Origin: Bacillus sp. V3B
GTDB taxonomy: Bacteria; Bacillota; Bacilli; Bacillales; Cytobacillaceae
Direction of reading: 5' to 3'
Assembly: GCF_024494465.1 (NCBI RefSeq)
Contig: NZ_JAETXM010000005.1
Coordinates: 1-64,000, forward strand
Length of the DNA stretch: 64,000 nt
Of this stretch, positions 6,763-14,670 are shown piece by piece. The notes beneath the pieces were generated by a model that searched no databases, was not told the DNA's origin, and saw nothing but the letters and a program-made list of their open reading frames with translations. Within the stretch, counting starts at the first letter, position 1. Every line of letters begins with the position of its first letter. Made by a program: the position numbers and the translations under genes.

Positions 6763-9462
6763 ATGAAGCATTTCCCAAAACAGATTTCATTTCGCTACTC
6801 GTGGAGAAAGTATCAAAAGCGAGTACTAGACGAGTTAGATCACCATTTGAAAAACCATCACTTGCATCTTGTCGCTCCGCCTGGCTCAGGAAAAACCGTG
6901 CTCGGTTTGGAAGTTATGCTTCGGGTGAATCAACCCACGATTATTCTAGCTCCGACATTAACCATCAAAAATCAATGGGTCAGTCGCTTTATGGAGCTCT
7001 TTTTGCAAAAGGATCAGCAGCCGGATTGGGTTTCTATCGATATCAAAAATCCTGCCTTTTTAACGATAACGACCTATCAAGCCTTACATAGCGTGTATAA
7101 AACGAGTGAAAGTGAAGAAGAAGGTGATGAGGAACTTATAGACGATCCTATCGATGAGAGTGATGAGCCGGCTGAGGAAATCTATCATCCATCAACAATA
7201 GCCGAAAAGATTCAAGAGATTGGTTTTAGAACCATCATTTTAGATGAAGCCCATCATTTACGGACCTCTTGGTGGAAGAGTACGTTAGACTTTCGTGCAG
7301 AATTGACAACTCCAACGATGGTCTCTTTAACGGCAACACCGCCCTATGATGTGACACCACAAGAATGGCAGCGTTACATCGATCTATGTGGTCCAATTGA
7401 TGCTGAAATTAGTGTCGCTGAGCTTGTCCGTGAAGGAGATCTTTGTCCGCACCAAGATTATATCTTTTTATCCTCACCGGAAAAAGAAGAGATGGCTGCC
7501 TTAAGTCAATATCATCAAAACGTTGCTAGATTTTGTGGTGACATGCTGAAGAATTCTTTTTTGATCAAAACCATTGAAGATCATCCTTGGGTGGTAGAGC
7601 CTAATGAGCATCTGGAAGAGATTCTTTCACAGCCTGCCTATTACTCTAGCATGGTTATTTTTTTAAAAGCGATCAATCACAAAAAGTGGAAAGAAGCATT
7701 AGCGGTTTTAGGATTAGAGGAGAAGGGAGTACCATCCTACGATCGTGAATGGGCCGAAGAATTGCTAAATGGGGTTCTGTATAAAGATGCTTACATGGAT
7801 CACGAACAGTCTGAATTTAAAATCTTGCACAAAGAGCTGAGAAGGATTGGAGCTGAGGAAAAGAAAAAGATCTATCTTCAATGTACTCCTAGATGGGATC
7901 GTCAACTCGTACAAAGTGCTTCGAAATTAAATAGTATTACAAATATACTAGAATTAGAGAATAGCGTATTGGGGCAAGATTTGAGGATGGTGATTCTAAC
8001 CGATTATATTCGGAAGGATGCTCTCCGAAACGGGACAGAAGATCAGTCTGTTTTGAAAAAGCTTGGCGTTGTACCGATATTTGAACTCATTCACAGTAGG
8101 TTTGGGAGTGGTTTTCCGGTTGGGATTTTGACTGGGTCGTTTGTTATCGTCCCGAAAAGTGCCATTCCAATAGCCAATGATTGTGCTAAACGAAGAGGGG
8201 TAACATTACATTACCGTGAGCTTACGTTTGATTCTCACTACGCTAGTGTTGATATCAATGATCGTAATCGTTCTTCTATTGTTGGTATTATGACAGAGGT
8301 TTTTTCTAGAGGGGGGATGACTGTTATTGTGGGTACAGCTGCCTTGTTAGGAGAGGGCTGGGATGCACCTTGTATTAATTCGCTTATCATGGCTTCTTAT
8401 GTCGGTTCGTTTATGCTATCGAATCAAATGAGAGGAAGAGCAATTCGTGTGGACCAAGGTAATCCAAATAAAACAGGGGCGATTTGGCATCTTGGATGTG
8501 TGGATCCGGAACAAGCTGGAGGAGGATATGATTTATATTCGTTAAATAGACGTTTTCGCTCCCTCATCGGTTTATCGGTTGAACACGACACGATTGAATC
8601 TGGCATCTCGCGTATGGGGATTAGGATGGAACGTGTATCGAAAAATATCGTTCATGAGAATAATAAGAAAACGATTGATCGTGCGAGAAATCGGCAATTA
8701 TTGAAGGAACGTTGGGATCGAGCGGTATCGATTTACGAAGAAGGACGAATGACAGAAGAAATCAAAACACCTAAAGAACGAATTCCAAAACGATATGTGT
8801 TTAACCGGACGATTAAATCCATCCTTTTAGCAGGGATCATGATATTTTTAGCTGTTTTTTTGGAAGGGATCGGTGATTCTTATCGTCGCGGCTTTGATCT
8901 TCCTTTCTCTGTTGTTGTAGGACTCTCTTTTGTGATTGCCTCTCTTTATGCTGGGCCGAGTGTATTTAAAGCGGCTTATTTAGCGATCACACATCAATCT
9001 CTCGAGTCAAATGTCCATGATGTCGGATTGGTCTTATATGAAACTTTGTATGAATTGACTGTGGTAGAACAGGTACCGTCACCGAAGCGAATAAAAGTGG
9101 AAGAAGAAGCCGGAGTGATCGCGTGTTGGATGAACGGCGGAACGACTTATGAAAAGACTCTATTTTTAAACGCGCTACAAGAATTTTTAGAACCGATTGA
9201 AAATCCAAGATACCTCTTATATCGTGAGTCTAAAACTGTTGGAATGATGACGAAAAAGGATTATCATGCCGTTCCAGAAGAAATAGGTCGTCGTAAAGAA
9301 TATGCGGAAGTTTTTTTGGGAAAATGGACGAAAACAATGGGTCCTGCACAATTAATCTACACCCGTAATACCGAGGGAAGAAAAAGATTAGTCGAAGCCA
9401 GAATGAAAGCCATGTCGGGTTCCTTTGTTAAAAAGTCCGAACGAATCAGCGTATGGAGGTAA
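6763..9462 (+). CDS. Superfamily 2 DEAD/DEAH helicase with C-terminal membrane segments
   Basis: An 899-residue SF2 helicase/ATPase. Walker A APPGSGKT at residues 38-45, Walker B DEAHH at ~161, motif III SLTATPP, and motif VI QMRGRAIR in the second RecA-like lobe (~residue 555), so ATP hydrolysis residues are intact. An acidic stretch of E/D residues (~108-145) lies between motifs Ia and II. Unusually, two hydrophobic segments (~683-700 and ~712-732) follow the helicase core and precede a soluble C-terminal domain of ~165 residues, suggesting membrane attachment. AGGAGGTATAAAAA precedes the ATG. It stands alone as a transcription unit ended by a REP copy. The biological role is unknown; a decayed paralogue fragment lies at 25842-26080. 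Confidence 0.85.
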   Translation: MKHFPKQISFRYSWRKYQKRVLDELDHHLKNHHLHLVAPPGSGKTVLGLEVMLRVNQPTIILAPTLTIKNQWVSRFMELFLQKDQQPDWVSIDIKNPAFLTITTYQALHSVYKTSESEEEGDEELIDDPIDESDEPAEEIYHPSTIAEKIQEIGFRTIILDEAHHLRTSWWKSTLDFRAELTTPTMVSLTATPPYDVTPQEWQRYIDLCGPIDAEISVAELVREGDLCPHQDYIFLSSPEKEEMAALSQYHQNVARFCGDMLKNSFLIKTIEDHPWVVEPNEHLEEILSQPAYYSSMVIFLKAINHKKWKEALAVLGLEEKGVPSYDREWAEELLNGVLYKDAYMDHEQSEFKILHKELRRIGAEEKKKIYLQCTPRWDRQLVQSASKLNSITNILELENSVLGQDLRMVILTDYIRKDALRNGTEDQSVLKKLGVVPIFELIHSRFGSGFPVGILTGSFVIVPKSAIPIANDCAKRRGVTLHYRELTFDSHYASVDINDRNRSSIVGIMTEVFSRGGMTVIVGTAALLGEGWDAPCINSLIMASYVGSFMLSNQMRGRAIRVDQGNPNKTGAIWHLGCVDPEQAGGGYDLYSLNRRFRSLIGLSVEHDTIESGISRMGIRMERVSKNIVHENNKKTIDRARNRQLLKERWDRAVSIYEEGRMTEEIKTPKERIPKRYVFNRTIKSILLAGIMIFLAVFLEGIGDSYRRGFDLPFSVVVGLSFVIASLYAGPSVFKAAYLAITHQSLESNVHDVGLVLYETLYELTVVEQVPSPKRIKVEEEAGVIACWMNGGTTYEKTLFLNALQEFLEPIENPRYLLYRESKTVGMMTKKDYHAVPEEIGRRKEYAEVFLGKWTKTMGPAQLIYTRNTEGRKRLVEARMKAMSGSFVKKSERISVWR

Positions 9463-9468
9463 GTTAAA

Positions 9469-9512
9469 AGGTGCCAGGCACCATCCATTTTTTTGATGGT
9501 GCTTGGTACCTC
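9469..9512. repeat. REP-like palindrome, copy 3
   Basis: Arms GGTGCCAGGCACCATC / GATGGTGCTTGGTACC with two mismatches, six bases after the helicase stop codon. Confidence 0.88.
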
Positions 9513-9520
9513 AATTGCAC

Positions 9521-9690
9521 CTAATTTCTAATGATAATATAAATCATATACAGAACATAAGCGATAGCTAATATTATTCCTTCAAACTTGCCAATTTTAT
9601 AGTGGGTTCTCGAAAAAGTGAGCAATAAAAACGTTAAAATAATCATTTTTTCGGGAATTAACCTATAGTTTCCTTCATGCTCAATGGTGC
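9521..9690 (-). pseudogene. Calcium/sodium antiporter (CaCA family), C-terminal fragment
   Basis: Minus-strand translation gives one hydrophobic segment (MIILTFLLLTFSRTHYKIGK) followed by FEGIILAIAYVLYMIY and a stop, which matches the last helix pair of bacterial YrbG-type Ca2+/Na+ antiporters (R/KI.R.EG..L...YV.Y..Y). Nothing of the rest of the gene is present; the fragment begins at the half REP copy at 9684. Probably a deletion remnant; the short length limits certainty. Confidence 0.55.
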
Positions 9691-9701
9691 CTGGCACTTT
9701 A
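9684..9701. repeat. REP-like half copy
   Basis: Only one arm, ATGGTGCCTGGCACTTT, is present, at the truncated 5' border of the antiporter fragment. This places a repeat arm at a deletion boundary. Confidence 0.75.
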
Positions 9702-9890
9702 GAGCAAAAATGATTAGGAATGGATTGGATGCCCGTTTTTTGCAGATATTAAAAGTGCAATCGTCTATAAACTTAAACACCCTAAACTTCCCTTCATGAA
9801 CGGGCCTTGACTCCCTTTAAAAAGTCGCCTGTTACAGTTATCATACATATTAGGGAAGGAACAAATTAGTTGATGAAGGAGAGAAGTAAA

Positions 9891-10433
9891 ATGTCAGTTC
9901 ATTCATTTCAAGTAAATGTATCTCATGGGGAAGAGGTTGGTCTAGACACATTTAAAGGGAAAGTGATGTTGATTGTGAACACAGCGAGTAAATGTGGATT
10001 AACCCCTCAATACGAGGGACTAGAAAAATTATATGAAACCTACAAGGAAAAGGGATTTACTGTACTAGGCTTCCCTTGCAATCAATTTGGTGGGCAAGAA
10101 CCAGGAACAGATGAGGAAATCAGCTACTTTTGCTCATTAAATTATGATGTAAAATTTCCTATTTTCCAAAAAATAGAAGTGAATGGTGAGAATGCACATC
10201 CTTTGTATCAATACTTACGTGAACAAGCACCAGAAGAGGAAAAGCTTGATGAAAATGGTACTTTATATAAACATTTACGTGCCAATGCCCCGAAATTATT
10301 GGAAGGATCAACGATTAAATGGAATTTTACTAAATTTTTAATTGATCAAGATGGAAATGTAGTGAAACGTTTTTCGCCAACTACTACTCCTGAAGAAATA
10401 GAAGGGGATATTGAAAAAATATTAGCGAAATGA
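9891..10433 (+). CDS. bsaA: Glutathione peroxidase family thiol peroxidase
   Basis: 180 residues from the ATG at 9891 (preceded by AAGGAGAGAAG). Cytoplasmic peroxidase reducing hydroperoxides, probably with thioredoxin or bacillithiol-type reductants. Catalytic cysteine in NTASKCGLTPQYEGL, Gln in PCNQFGGQEPG, and Trp in IKWNFTKFLID are all present; the catalytic residue is Cys, not selenocysteine. It is about 20 residues longer than the usual ~160 because the helix LYQYLREQAP is followed by a second similar unit LYKHLRANAP. Monocistronic by context. The symbol follows the B. subtilis homologue. Confidence 0.92.
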   Translation: MSVHSFQVNVSHGEEVGLDTFKGKVMLIVNTASKCGLTPQYEGLEKLYETYKEKGFTVLGFPCNQFGGQEPGTDEEISYFCSLNYDVKFPIFQKIEVNGENAHPLYQYLREQAPEEEKLDENGTLYKHLRANAPKLLEGSTIKWNFTKFLIDQDGNVVKRFSPTTTPEEIEGDIEKILAK

Positions 10434-10495
10434 CCTCGTAATAGTAAGACCAAAGTCGTTATCTCGATTTTAACTATAGAGACTGCTTGATAAGT

Positions 10496-10624
10496 CTATT
10501 TCAGTGGCTTAGAGACAGCCCTTTTTAGTGAACCGTTCCTGTCACTGCTCGTTTTCTCTAAAAGAATATTCATCAACGTATACAGCCAATAGCCAATAAG
10601 GAAACCTATAACCAATATAGACAT
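10496..10624 (-). CDS. Possible small membrane protein
   Basis: From the ATG at 10624 the frame encodes about 42 residues with one hydrophobic helix (SILVIGFLIGYWLYTLM) and a basic tail. The upstream Shine-Dalgarno is weak (CGGAAG, 12 bases away), and the frame could be extended to 10711, where it would overlap the divergent gene. Presence of a clean single-pass membrane segment is the only support. Confidence 0.35.
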   Translation of the reverse strand: MSILVIGFLIGYWLYTLMNILLEKTSSDRNGSLKRAVSKPLK

Positions 10625-10685
10625 TTCATTTCGCAACAACTTCCGCAATGTTACAATAAAAGTGACAGGGGCATATGTCGACAAC

Positions 10686-11120
10686 ATGATCGAGGAGAGG
10701 TGTTCAATCATTAGTTATAATCAATTAATCGAAAATCTTACGCAGTTTGGAGTCACAGATGAACATTTGCCGCCAATAGATTCACCTAAAGTAATCTTGG
10801 AAAGGGACGTAAAAGTTTTTAATAGTGACTTTAACATCTTACAGTTAAGTTTACTCCATTCCATGATTACAGTGGATGAATGGGAAGATGAACCGTCCTT
10901 TTATATCACTTGGAAAAATACAGATATGCAATCCAATTTGAAACGGTTTGTCCTTTTTTACAATCAGAAAAAAGGAGTCCTTCGAAAAAAGTACGTCTAT
11001 CGAAACGGTATTGAACCTAGAAAAGAAGAAAAACGAAATGTCTCAAAAGACCAACTCATTTCGGCAGCAAGTAAGGGAATGTCCAATATACTAGCAGATG
11101 GATTCAAACAAATAGACTAG
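10686..11120 (+). CDS. Hypothetical soluble protein, start uncertain
   Basis: About 145 residues with no recognised domain; pattern of alternating strands (FYITWKNTDM, KRFVLFYNQKKGVLRKKYVY) and a C-terminal helix. The only good Shine-Dalgarno, GAGGAGAGGTG at 10692-10702, lies inside the frame downstream of the ATG, exactly seven bases before an in-frame ATT at 10710 (isoleucine, then SYNQLIENL). So the real initiation may be at an AUU codon, or the ATG at 10686 may be used with poor spacing. A strong hairpin follows at 11138. The reading frame is intact throughout. Confidence 0.6.
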   Translation: MIEERCSIISYNQLIENLTQFGVTDEHLPPIDSPKVILERDVKVFNSDFNILQLSLLHSMITVDEWEDEPSFYITWKNTDMQSNLKRFVLFYNQKKGVLRKKYVYRNGIEPRKEEKRNVSKDQLISAASKGMSNILADGFKQID

Positions 11121-11137
11121 CTATCAGAAAAAGAACA

Positions 11138-11184
11138 AACCACAAATCATCCGCATCTTCCAAAGATGCGGATGATTTGTGGTT
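11138..11184 (+). terminator. Perfect hairpin after the 10686-11120 gene
   Basis: Arms of 22 bases (AACCACAAATCATCCGCATC... and its complement) pair perfectly around a three-base loop CCA. There is no T-run after it, so it may be a processing or stability hairpin rather than a classic intrinsic terminator. Confidence 0.6.
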
Positions 11185-11289
11185 CCTGCAAAACAGATTT
11201 CTTTAGTTAAGAAGATAGTCTCTACCTTCCTTTCATTTTTGAGAATAGACAAGCATTTACAGATGAGATTTTTGAAAAAACATTTCGCA

Positions 11290-11521
11290 AAATGCGGTGT
11301 ATTCTTCTAAAGGAATTAAAATTAACGCGATCGGACCTGGTATAATTCAAACACCGTTAACGGAAGAAATGTTAAAAACGCGTCCAACAAACAAGATTCC
11401 TTTGGATCGGTTTGGTCATGATTATGAAGTAGCGGATTTGGCTGTGTTCCTAGCCTCTGATGAAGCTACATTTATGAACGGGTCGATCGTGACAATCGAT
11501 GGCGGTTACACACTCGTATAG
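11290..11521 (+). pseudogene. Short-chain dehydrogenase/reductase, C-terminal fragment
   Basis: Translation SSKGIKINAIGPGIIQTPLT followed by EVADLAVFLASDEATFMNG and a final VTIDGGYTLV is the classic C-terminal third of SDR enzymes (N-A-x-x-P-G-x-I-x-T, then LASDEA, then DGG). The Rossmann glycine motif and the YxxxK catalytic pair are missing. A separate SDR N-terminal piece occurs at 11696; the order (C-term before N-term) excludes a simple insertion into one gene. Confidence 0.8.
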
Positions 11522-11695
11522 AATGCTCACCTATAGTCATTAAGGAATGTACTTAATGGCTTTTTTCTTATTGGCTATATTCATAATGATTGTGGATCAA
11601 TGATCTTTAATGTATAGGACTCTATATTTGATTTAGCATGAATATACAGCAAAGATAAATTTCTTATTTAAAATCTTCTGTTAGGAGTGGACGGA

Positions 11696-11821
11696 ATGTT
11701 AAAAAACAAAGTGGCTGTCATTATGGGAGCTGGCTCTGGAATTGGTGAAGCGACGGCACGGTTGTTAGCTGAAGAAGGAGCGAAAGTGGTGATCGGTGAT
11801 GTAGGTCTTAACGGGCAGTAA
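11696..11821 (+). pseudogene. Short-chain dehydrogenase/reductase, N-terminal fragment
   Basis: Starts with an RBS (TAGGAGTGGACGG) and ATG, then [20 protein letters not shown] (NAD(P)-binding GxxxGIG motif) and [12 protein letters not shown]. After about 38 residues the frame runs directly into the transposon-end-like segment at 11806 and stops. The 5' end is intact, the rest is gone. Confidence 0.82.
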
Positions 11822-11940
11822 GACCCCACCTCAAGACTTCAAGAAATTGAGGAAGGATAGATAGGTGGGGATCAATTGCTCGTAAAGACCGATAAGTGTG
11901 ATAAGAAAACCCCCGCTGATGGAAGTCTTCTTTATGAGAG
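11806..11940 (+). mobile_element. Transposon-end-like remnant, copy B
   Basis: GTCTTAACGGGCAGTAAGAC, a stem formed by CCCCACCT and AGGTGGGG, then GATCAATTGCTCGTAAAGAC. Closely similar to the 4692 segment. It truncates the SDR N-terminal fragment, as expected for insertion by an IS200/IS605-type element whose body was later lost. No transposase coding sequence is left. Assignment to IS605 is from memory of similar sequences and is unverified. Confidence 0.45.
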
Positions 11941-11955
11941 TGGGGAGGGAATCTA

Positions 11956-12108
11956 TTGTTGTTATTCATACGTAATCAGCTAAAATGGCTTGTTTGTGAC
12001 GTTCGTAGAAACGAGGATCGTCAATTCCAGCGACAGTGGGTAACGTTCTATTCTATGGATGAGTATATGGGAGAGTATCATTCTATAGTAGAAGAGAGTA
12101 CCGTATGA
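11956..12108 (+). CDS. Unrecognised short frame of 50 residues in a decayed region
   Basis: Starts at TTG after GGGGAGGGA; reads LLFIRNQLKWLVCDVRRNED, then a W/F/Y-rich stretch to EESTV. No family recognised. It lies between a transposon-end remnant and an MFS tail, so it may be another fragment or a chance frame. Confidence 0.22.
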   Translation: MLLFIRNQLKWLVCDVRRNEDRQFQRQWVTFYSMDEYMGEYHSIVEESTV

Positions 12109-12156
12109 AACATGTAGCCAAACGTCTAAAGCACATGAAAGAAACCGGGAATAAGG

Positions 12157-12336
12157 GGAATATTCTCATCTGGTCCGATTGTTATCGGGAGCCTGCATCA
12201 ATATTTTGATCAATGGCTGCCTAGTTTTGTTTTACTAGCTGTGATTGCGATGACCTTATTGTTGGTGAGCCTTGTTCTGCCAAGGGATTCGCATATGAAA
12301 CAGAGCCAAATATCCACCCGAAATTATAATAGCTAA
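12157..12336 (+). pseudogene. MFS transporter (CynX/NimT-like), C-terminal fragment
   Basis: The frame GIFSSGPIVIGSLHQYFDQW followed by a hydrophobic helix (SFVLLAVIAMTLLLVSLVL) and a polar tail resembles the last helix pair of cyanate-permease-like MFS proteins (GP...G.LHD..G.W). There is no start and no other helix. Its stop codon overlaps the beginning of the next REP copy. Confidence 0.55.
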
Positions 12337-12382
12337 GGTGCCAGGCACCATCCAGTTTTCTGGATGGTGCCTGGCACCTTAT
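12335..12382. repeat. REP-like palindrome, copy 4
   Basis: Perfect arms TAAGGTGCCAGGCACCATCC and complement around AGTTTTCT. It lies between the MFS fragment and the end of bioY, and is followed three bases later by the bioY stop. Confidence 0.93.
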
Positions 12383-12384
12383 GC

Positions 12385-12960
12385 CTAGTGGACATTTGCA
12401 TTTGTATTAGGTGAAAATAAAAGCTTAGAAGCGATTAATCGTTTTCTCACAAGGATACCAACCCAAGAAGCAAGGAGTGCTTTGATAATCCCTACAATAA
12501 TAAAGGGAGTAAATCCACTGGCGAAAGCAACTGTCCAAGATAGGCTAGCAGATATTTTCAACCAAACGGTTCCAAAGATCAGTGTAATAAGCATACCAAT
12601 TATATTCGCGATAAGTGCATTTTTAAAAGTAAAGCCCCATTTTTCCATGTATAAACCGATTATGAAGGTTGCTGGAATAAACCCGACTAAAAAACCACCA
12701 GTTGGGCCAACAAGCTTGGAGATTCCTGCTGAAAATTCAGCAAAAACGGGAACTCCTGCAGATCCAATCAGTAAATACAATAGAACGGAAAGCGTACCAT
12801 TTCGCGCGCCTAAGATGGTAGCAGCTAAACCAATCGCTAACGTTTGTCCTGTGATTGGAACAAGTGGTAATGGAATCGTTATTTGAGCGAGTACCCCAAT
12901 GATGGCTGCAAATAACGCGATCATAATCATCGATCTTAATTTTATTTGTTCTTTACTCAT
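12385..12960 (-). CDS. bioY: Biotin transporter BioY (ECF S component)
   Basis: 191 residues, six hydrophobic helices, the substrate-binding S component of an energy-coupling-factor transporter for biotin. Family signatures: IPLPLVPITGQTLAIGLAAT near residue 28, GSAGVPVFAEFSAGISKLVG and GPTGGFLVGFI in the middle. It can work with a shared EcfAAT module encoded elsewhere. GGAGGA RBS upstream of the ATG. A BirA-type operator lies 17-49 bases upstream of the ATG (12977-13009), so repression by biotinyl-AMP-loaded BirA is expected. Confidence 0.95.
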   Translation of the reverse strand: MSKEQIKLRSMIMIALFAAIIGVLAQITIPLPLVPITGQTLAIGLAATILGARNGTLSVLLYLLIGSAGVPVFAEFSAGISKLVGPTGGFLVGFIPATFIIGLYMEKWGFTFKNALIANIIGMLITLIFGTVWLKISASLSWTVAFASGFTPFIIVGIIKALLASWVGILVRKRLIASKLLFSPNTNANVH

Positions 12961-12976
12961 TTAGAATATCCTCCTT

Positions 12977-13009
12977 TTGGTTAACTCGTTATTAAAGCAA
13001 GTTTACAAT
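12977..13009 (-). promoter_or_regulatory. Predicted BirA (biotin repressor) operator
   Basis: On the bioY coding strand: TTGTAAAC, 15 bases, GTTAACCAA, close to the known Firmicute BirA box (TTGTTAAC, 14-16 bases, GTTAACAA). Its position between the promoter region and the bioY RBS fits repression of biotin uptake. Confidence 0.7.
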
Positions 13010-13054
13010 TAAACTATAAAATTAGCAGAAAAATTTGTCAATAGCTAAATATAA

Positions 13055-13101
13055 AAAGTGCCAGGCACCATCCGATTTTCTGGATGGTGCCTGGCACTTT
13101 A
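13055..13101. repeat. REP-like palindrome, copy 5
   Basis: Arms AAAAGTGCCAGGCACCATCC / GGATGGTGCCTGGCACTTT. It directly follows the 3' end of the SRP RNA gene and probably serves as that gene's terminator. Confidence 0.93.
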
Positions 13102-13104
13102 TGA

Positions 13105-13371
13105 CCGTACACCTACTATCGATACGAACAACCAAGCGTTACTTGTAAACGTTAGCTCTAATTAGGTTATCCCGCGGCACATGGAAATGACTACTTATGG
13201 CTGCTTCCTTCCGGATCTGACCAACTTCATAGGTTTCCATTGCGAAGGACCTAATTGTCAACACTACTTTTACAAGGCAGACCTCACATGCTCGTACCTC
13301 AAGTAGGAATTCAACCCCGCTATGGCGGATTGCGGGTTACAGGGCACCGCCATCTCCCCGTCTAGCACGGT
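13105..13371 (-). ncRNA. ffs: Signal recognition particle RNA (Bacillus-type, large, with Alu domain)
   Basis: The minus strand carries the invariant SRP RNA S-domain hairpin GGTCAGATCCGGAAGGAAGC followed by AGCCATAAG, and the Alu-domain start GCGGTGCCCTGTAAC. From GTGCTAGACGGGGAGA at the 5' end to GGTGTACGGT at the 3' end it spans about 267 bases, matching the ~271-base scRNA of B. subtilis, including GTGTTGACAATTAGGTCC and ATGTGCCGCGGGA landmarks. It pairs with Ffh (and HBsu in Bacillus) to target secretory proteins. Ends are estimated by alignment from memory. Confidence 0.93.
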
Positions 13372-13423
13372 ATGTATATGAAAAACATACCTATGTTATA
13401 TCGAAATCATGTTGCTGAATTCG

Positions 13424-13830
13424 GCTCATGAAATGGCTGTAAGCCAGGTTCTGTTCCTGCGTGCTCTAGCGATGCCAATCTCGCACAACAGGTGTAGTCA
13501 TATGACTATCGATTTGTTTCATCGATCCATCCTTTTGGTTCCTTATTCCCGCTGGATGGTGCCCCTACCTAAATTTGGGTTGCTCGCTCGTGGGGTTTAC
13601 CCCGTTCCATTTCCTCCGTTTCCAGAAGAACTCCGTCACTGTGGCACTTTCAGGTTACTCTCAGCATATCCTCTTAGGACTTAGCATGATTTCTCCGCCG
13701 TCAGCAGATACGAAATCTACTGCCCACCTTTGCAGATGGCACGAACACTCCGGGCATCTCAGCACCGGGCGAGCCTGGACTTTCCTCAACTCATGTAAAC
13801 ATGAGCCGCGACTACTCACCATTTCATATT
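13424..13830 (-). ncRNA. rnpB: RNase P RNA, type B
   Basis: The catalytic RNA of tRNA 5' processing. Conserved blocks on the minus strand: GAGGAAAGTCCAGGCTCGC (P4 5' side/CR-I), GGTGCTGAGATGCCCG, GAAAGTGCCACAGTGACGGA, GGTAAACCCCACGAGCGAG with AACCCAAATTTAGGTAGGGG (P10-P12 area typical of type B), and AACAGAACCTGGCTTACAG (CR-V) near the 3' end. P1 forms between ATGAAATGG at the 5' end and CCATTTCAT at the 3' end, which sets the borders; about 405 bases, as in Bacillus (401). It lies 52 bases upstream of the SRP RNA on the same strand. Confidence 0.95.
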
Positions 13831-14165
13831 TGTTTTGTTTATCAGCTACGAGAACTAATTTATCATACATGAACGCAAGAAGTCACTAGTATAACAGTTC
13901 CAATAGTAGGATTTTTTGGATATAAGCATACTTAATCATTGTTAGATAATGAAAGTTCATTTGGCTGGAATGACATGTAGGGTTATAGTGATTGATTCCG
14001 CAATGGGTGGGTGGAATTTGTGCTTATCATCTTAATGTTTACTCATTAGAAGAAGCACTAGTAGCGCAGTTATAAATAATTAAAAAGGATTTAATTCATA
14101 ATATGATCCAAAAAATAAAATACTATATATGGAGAAAAATTCATTATAGGAAGTGGAGATATATT

Positions 14166-14663
14166 ATGCGAAATAAAAGGGTTTTTTTTATGATTCTTCT
14201 CATGATTTTTATGACTGCCTGTGCAAATAAGGAAGATGGTACGGATGAAAAACTGTCATTAATGAAAAAGGTTGATCCTGAACCAATGGATGTTATTTAT
14301 GGTCAAGATGGGGACGATTATCGTAAAGATAATCCGGATGACGGTCTTATTACAGAAGTTGAAAACAAGGTGGAAAAGAACGAGCATTTATATGATGCCA
14401 TTGTTGTCAAAAGCGGCAAAGACATATTAGTGGCTTACAAGGTAAAGCATTTACAGAGATTTAAAATGAAACAAATTGAAAAAGAATTAAAACAGCAATT
14501 AAAAGAAGGTTTTCCGGAGTATCATTTTATTGTTTCTAGCGACTATAAAATTTTCCTAGAATCTATGCGGCTTAATAAAATGCTAAAGGATCATGATGTC
14601 TCTGATAAAAAATCTAAGGAGAAATTTAAATCCATCATAAAATTAAAAGAAGAACTTACGTAA
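14166..14663 (+). CDS. YhcN/YlaJ family sporulation lipoprotein
   Basis: 165 residues from the ATG at 14166 (AGGAAGTGGAG upstream). The N-terminus RNKRVFFMILLMIFMTAC is a lipoprotein signal with a lipobox ending MTAC, so the mature protein is anchored by its Cys. The C-terminal half (LYDAIVVKSGKDILVAYKVK, then KKMKQIEKELKQ-like helix and HFIVSSDYKIF) matches the YhcN/YlaJ domain found in spore-associated lipoproteins of Bacillus. Function in spores is poorly defined. A REP copy follows the stop at eight bases. Confidence 0.85.
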   Translation: MRNKRVFFMILLMIFMTACANKEDGTDEKLSLMKKVDPEPMDVIYGQDGDDYRKDNPDDGLITEVENKVEKNEHLYDAIVVKSGKDILVAYKVKHLQRFKMKQIEKELKQQLKEGFPEYHFIVSSDYKIFLESMRLNKMLKDHDVSDKKSKEKFKSIIKLKEELT

Positions 14664-14670
14664 AAAGGAA

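Noticed and set aside
9870-9890. Upstream start for the glutathione peroxidase
   Set aside because: It would put the Shine-Dalgarno AAGGAGAG inside the coding region; the ATG at 9891 has ideal spacing.
13409-13889. Open frames on both strands across 13.4-13.9 kb
   Set aside because: The interval is the RNase P RNA gene; conserved RNA blocks explain it and no frame has protein character.
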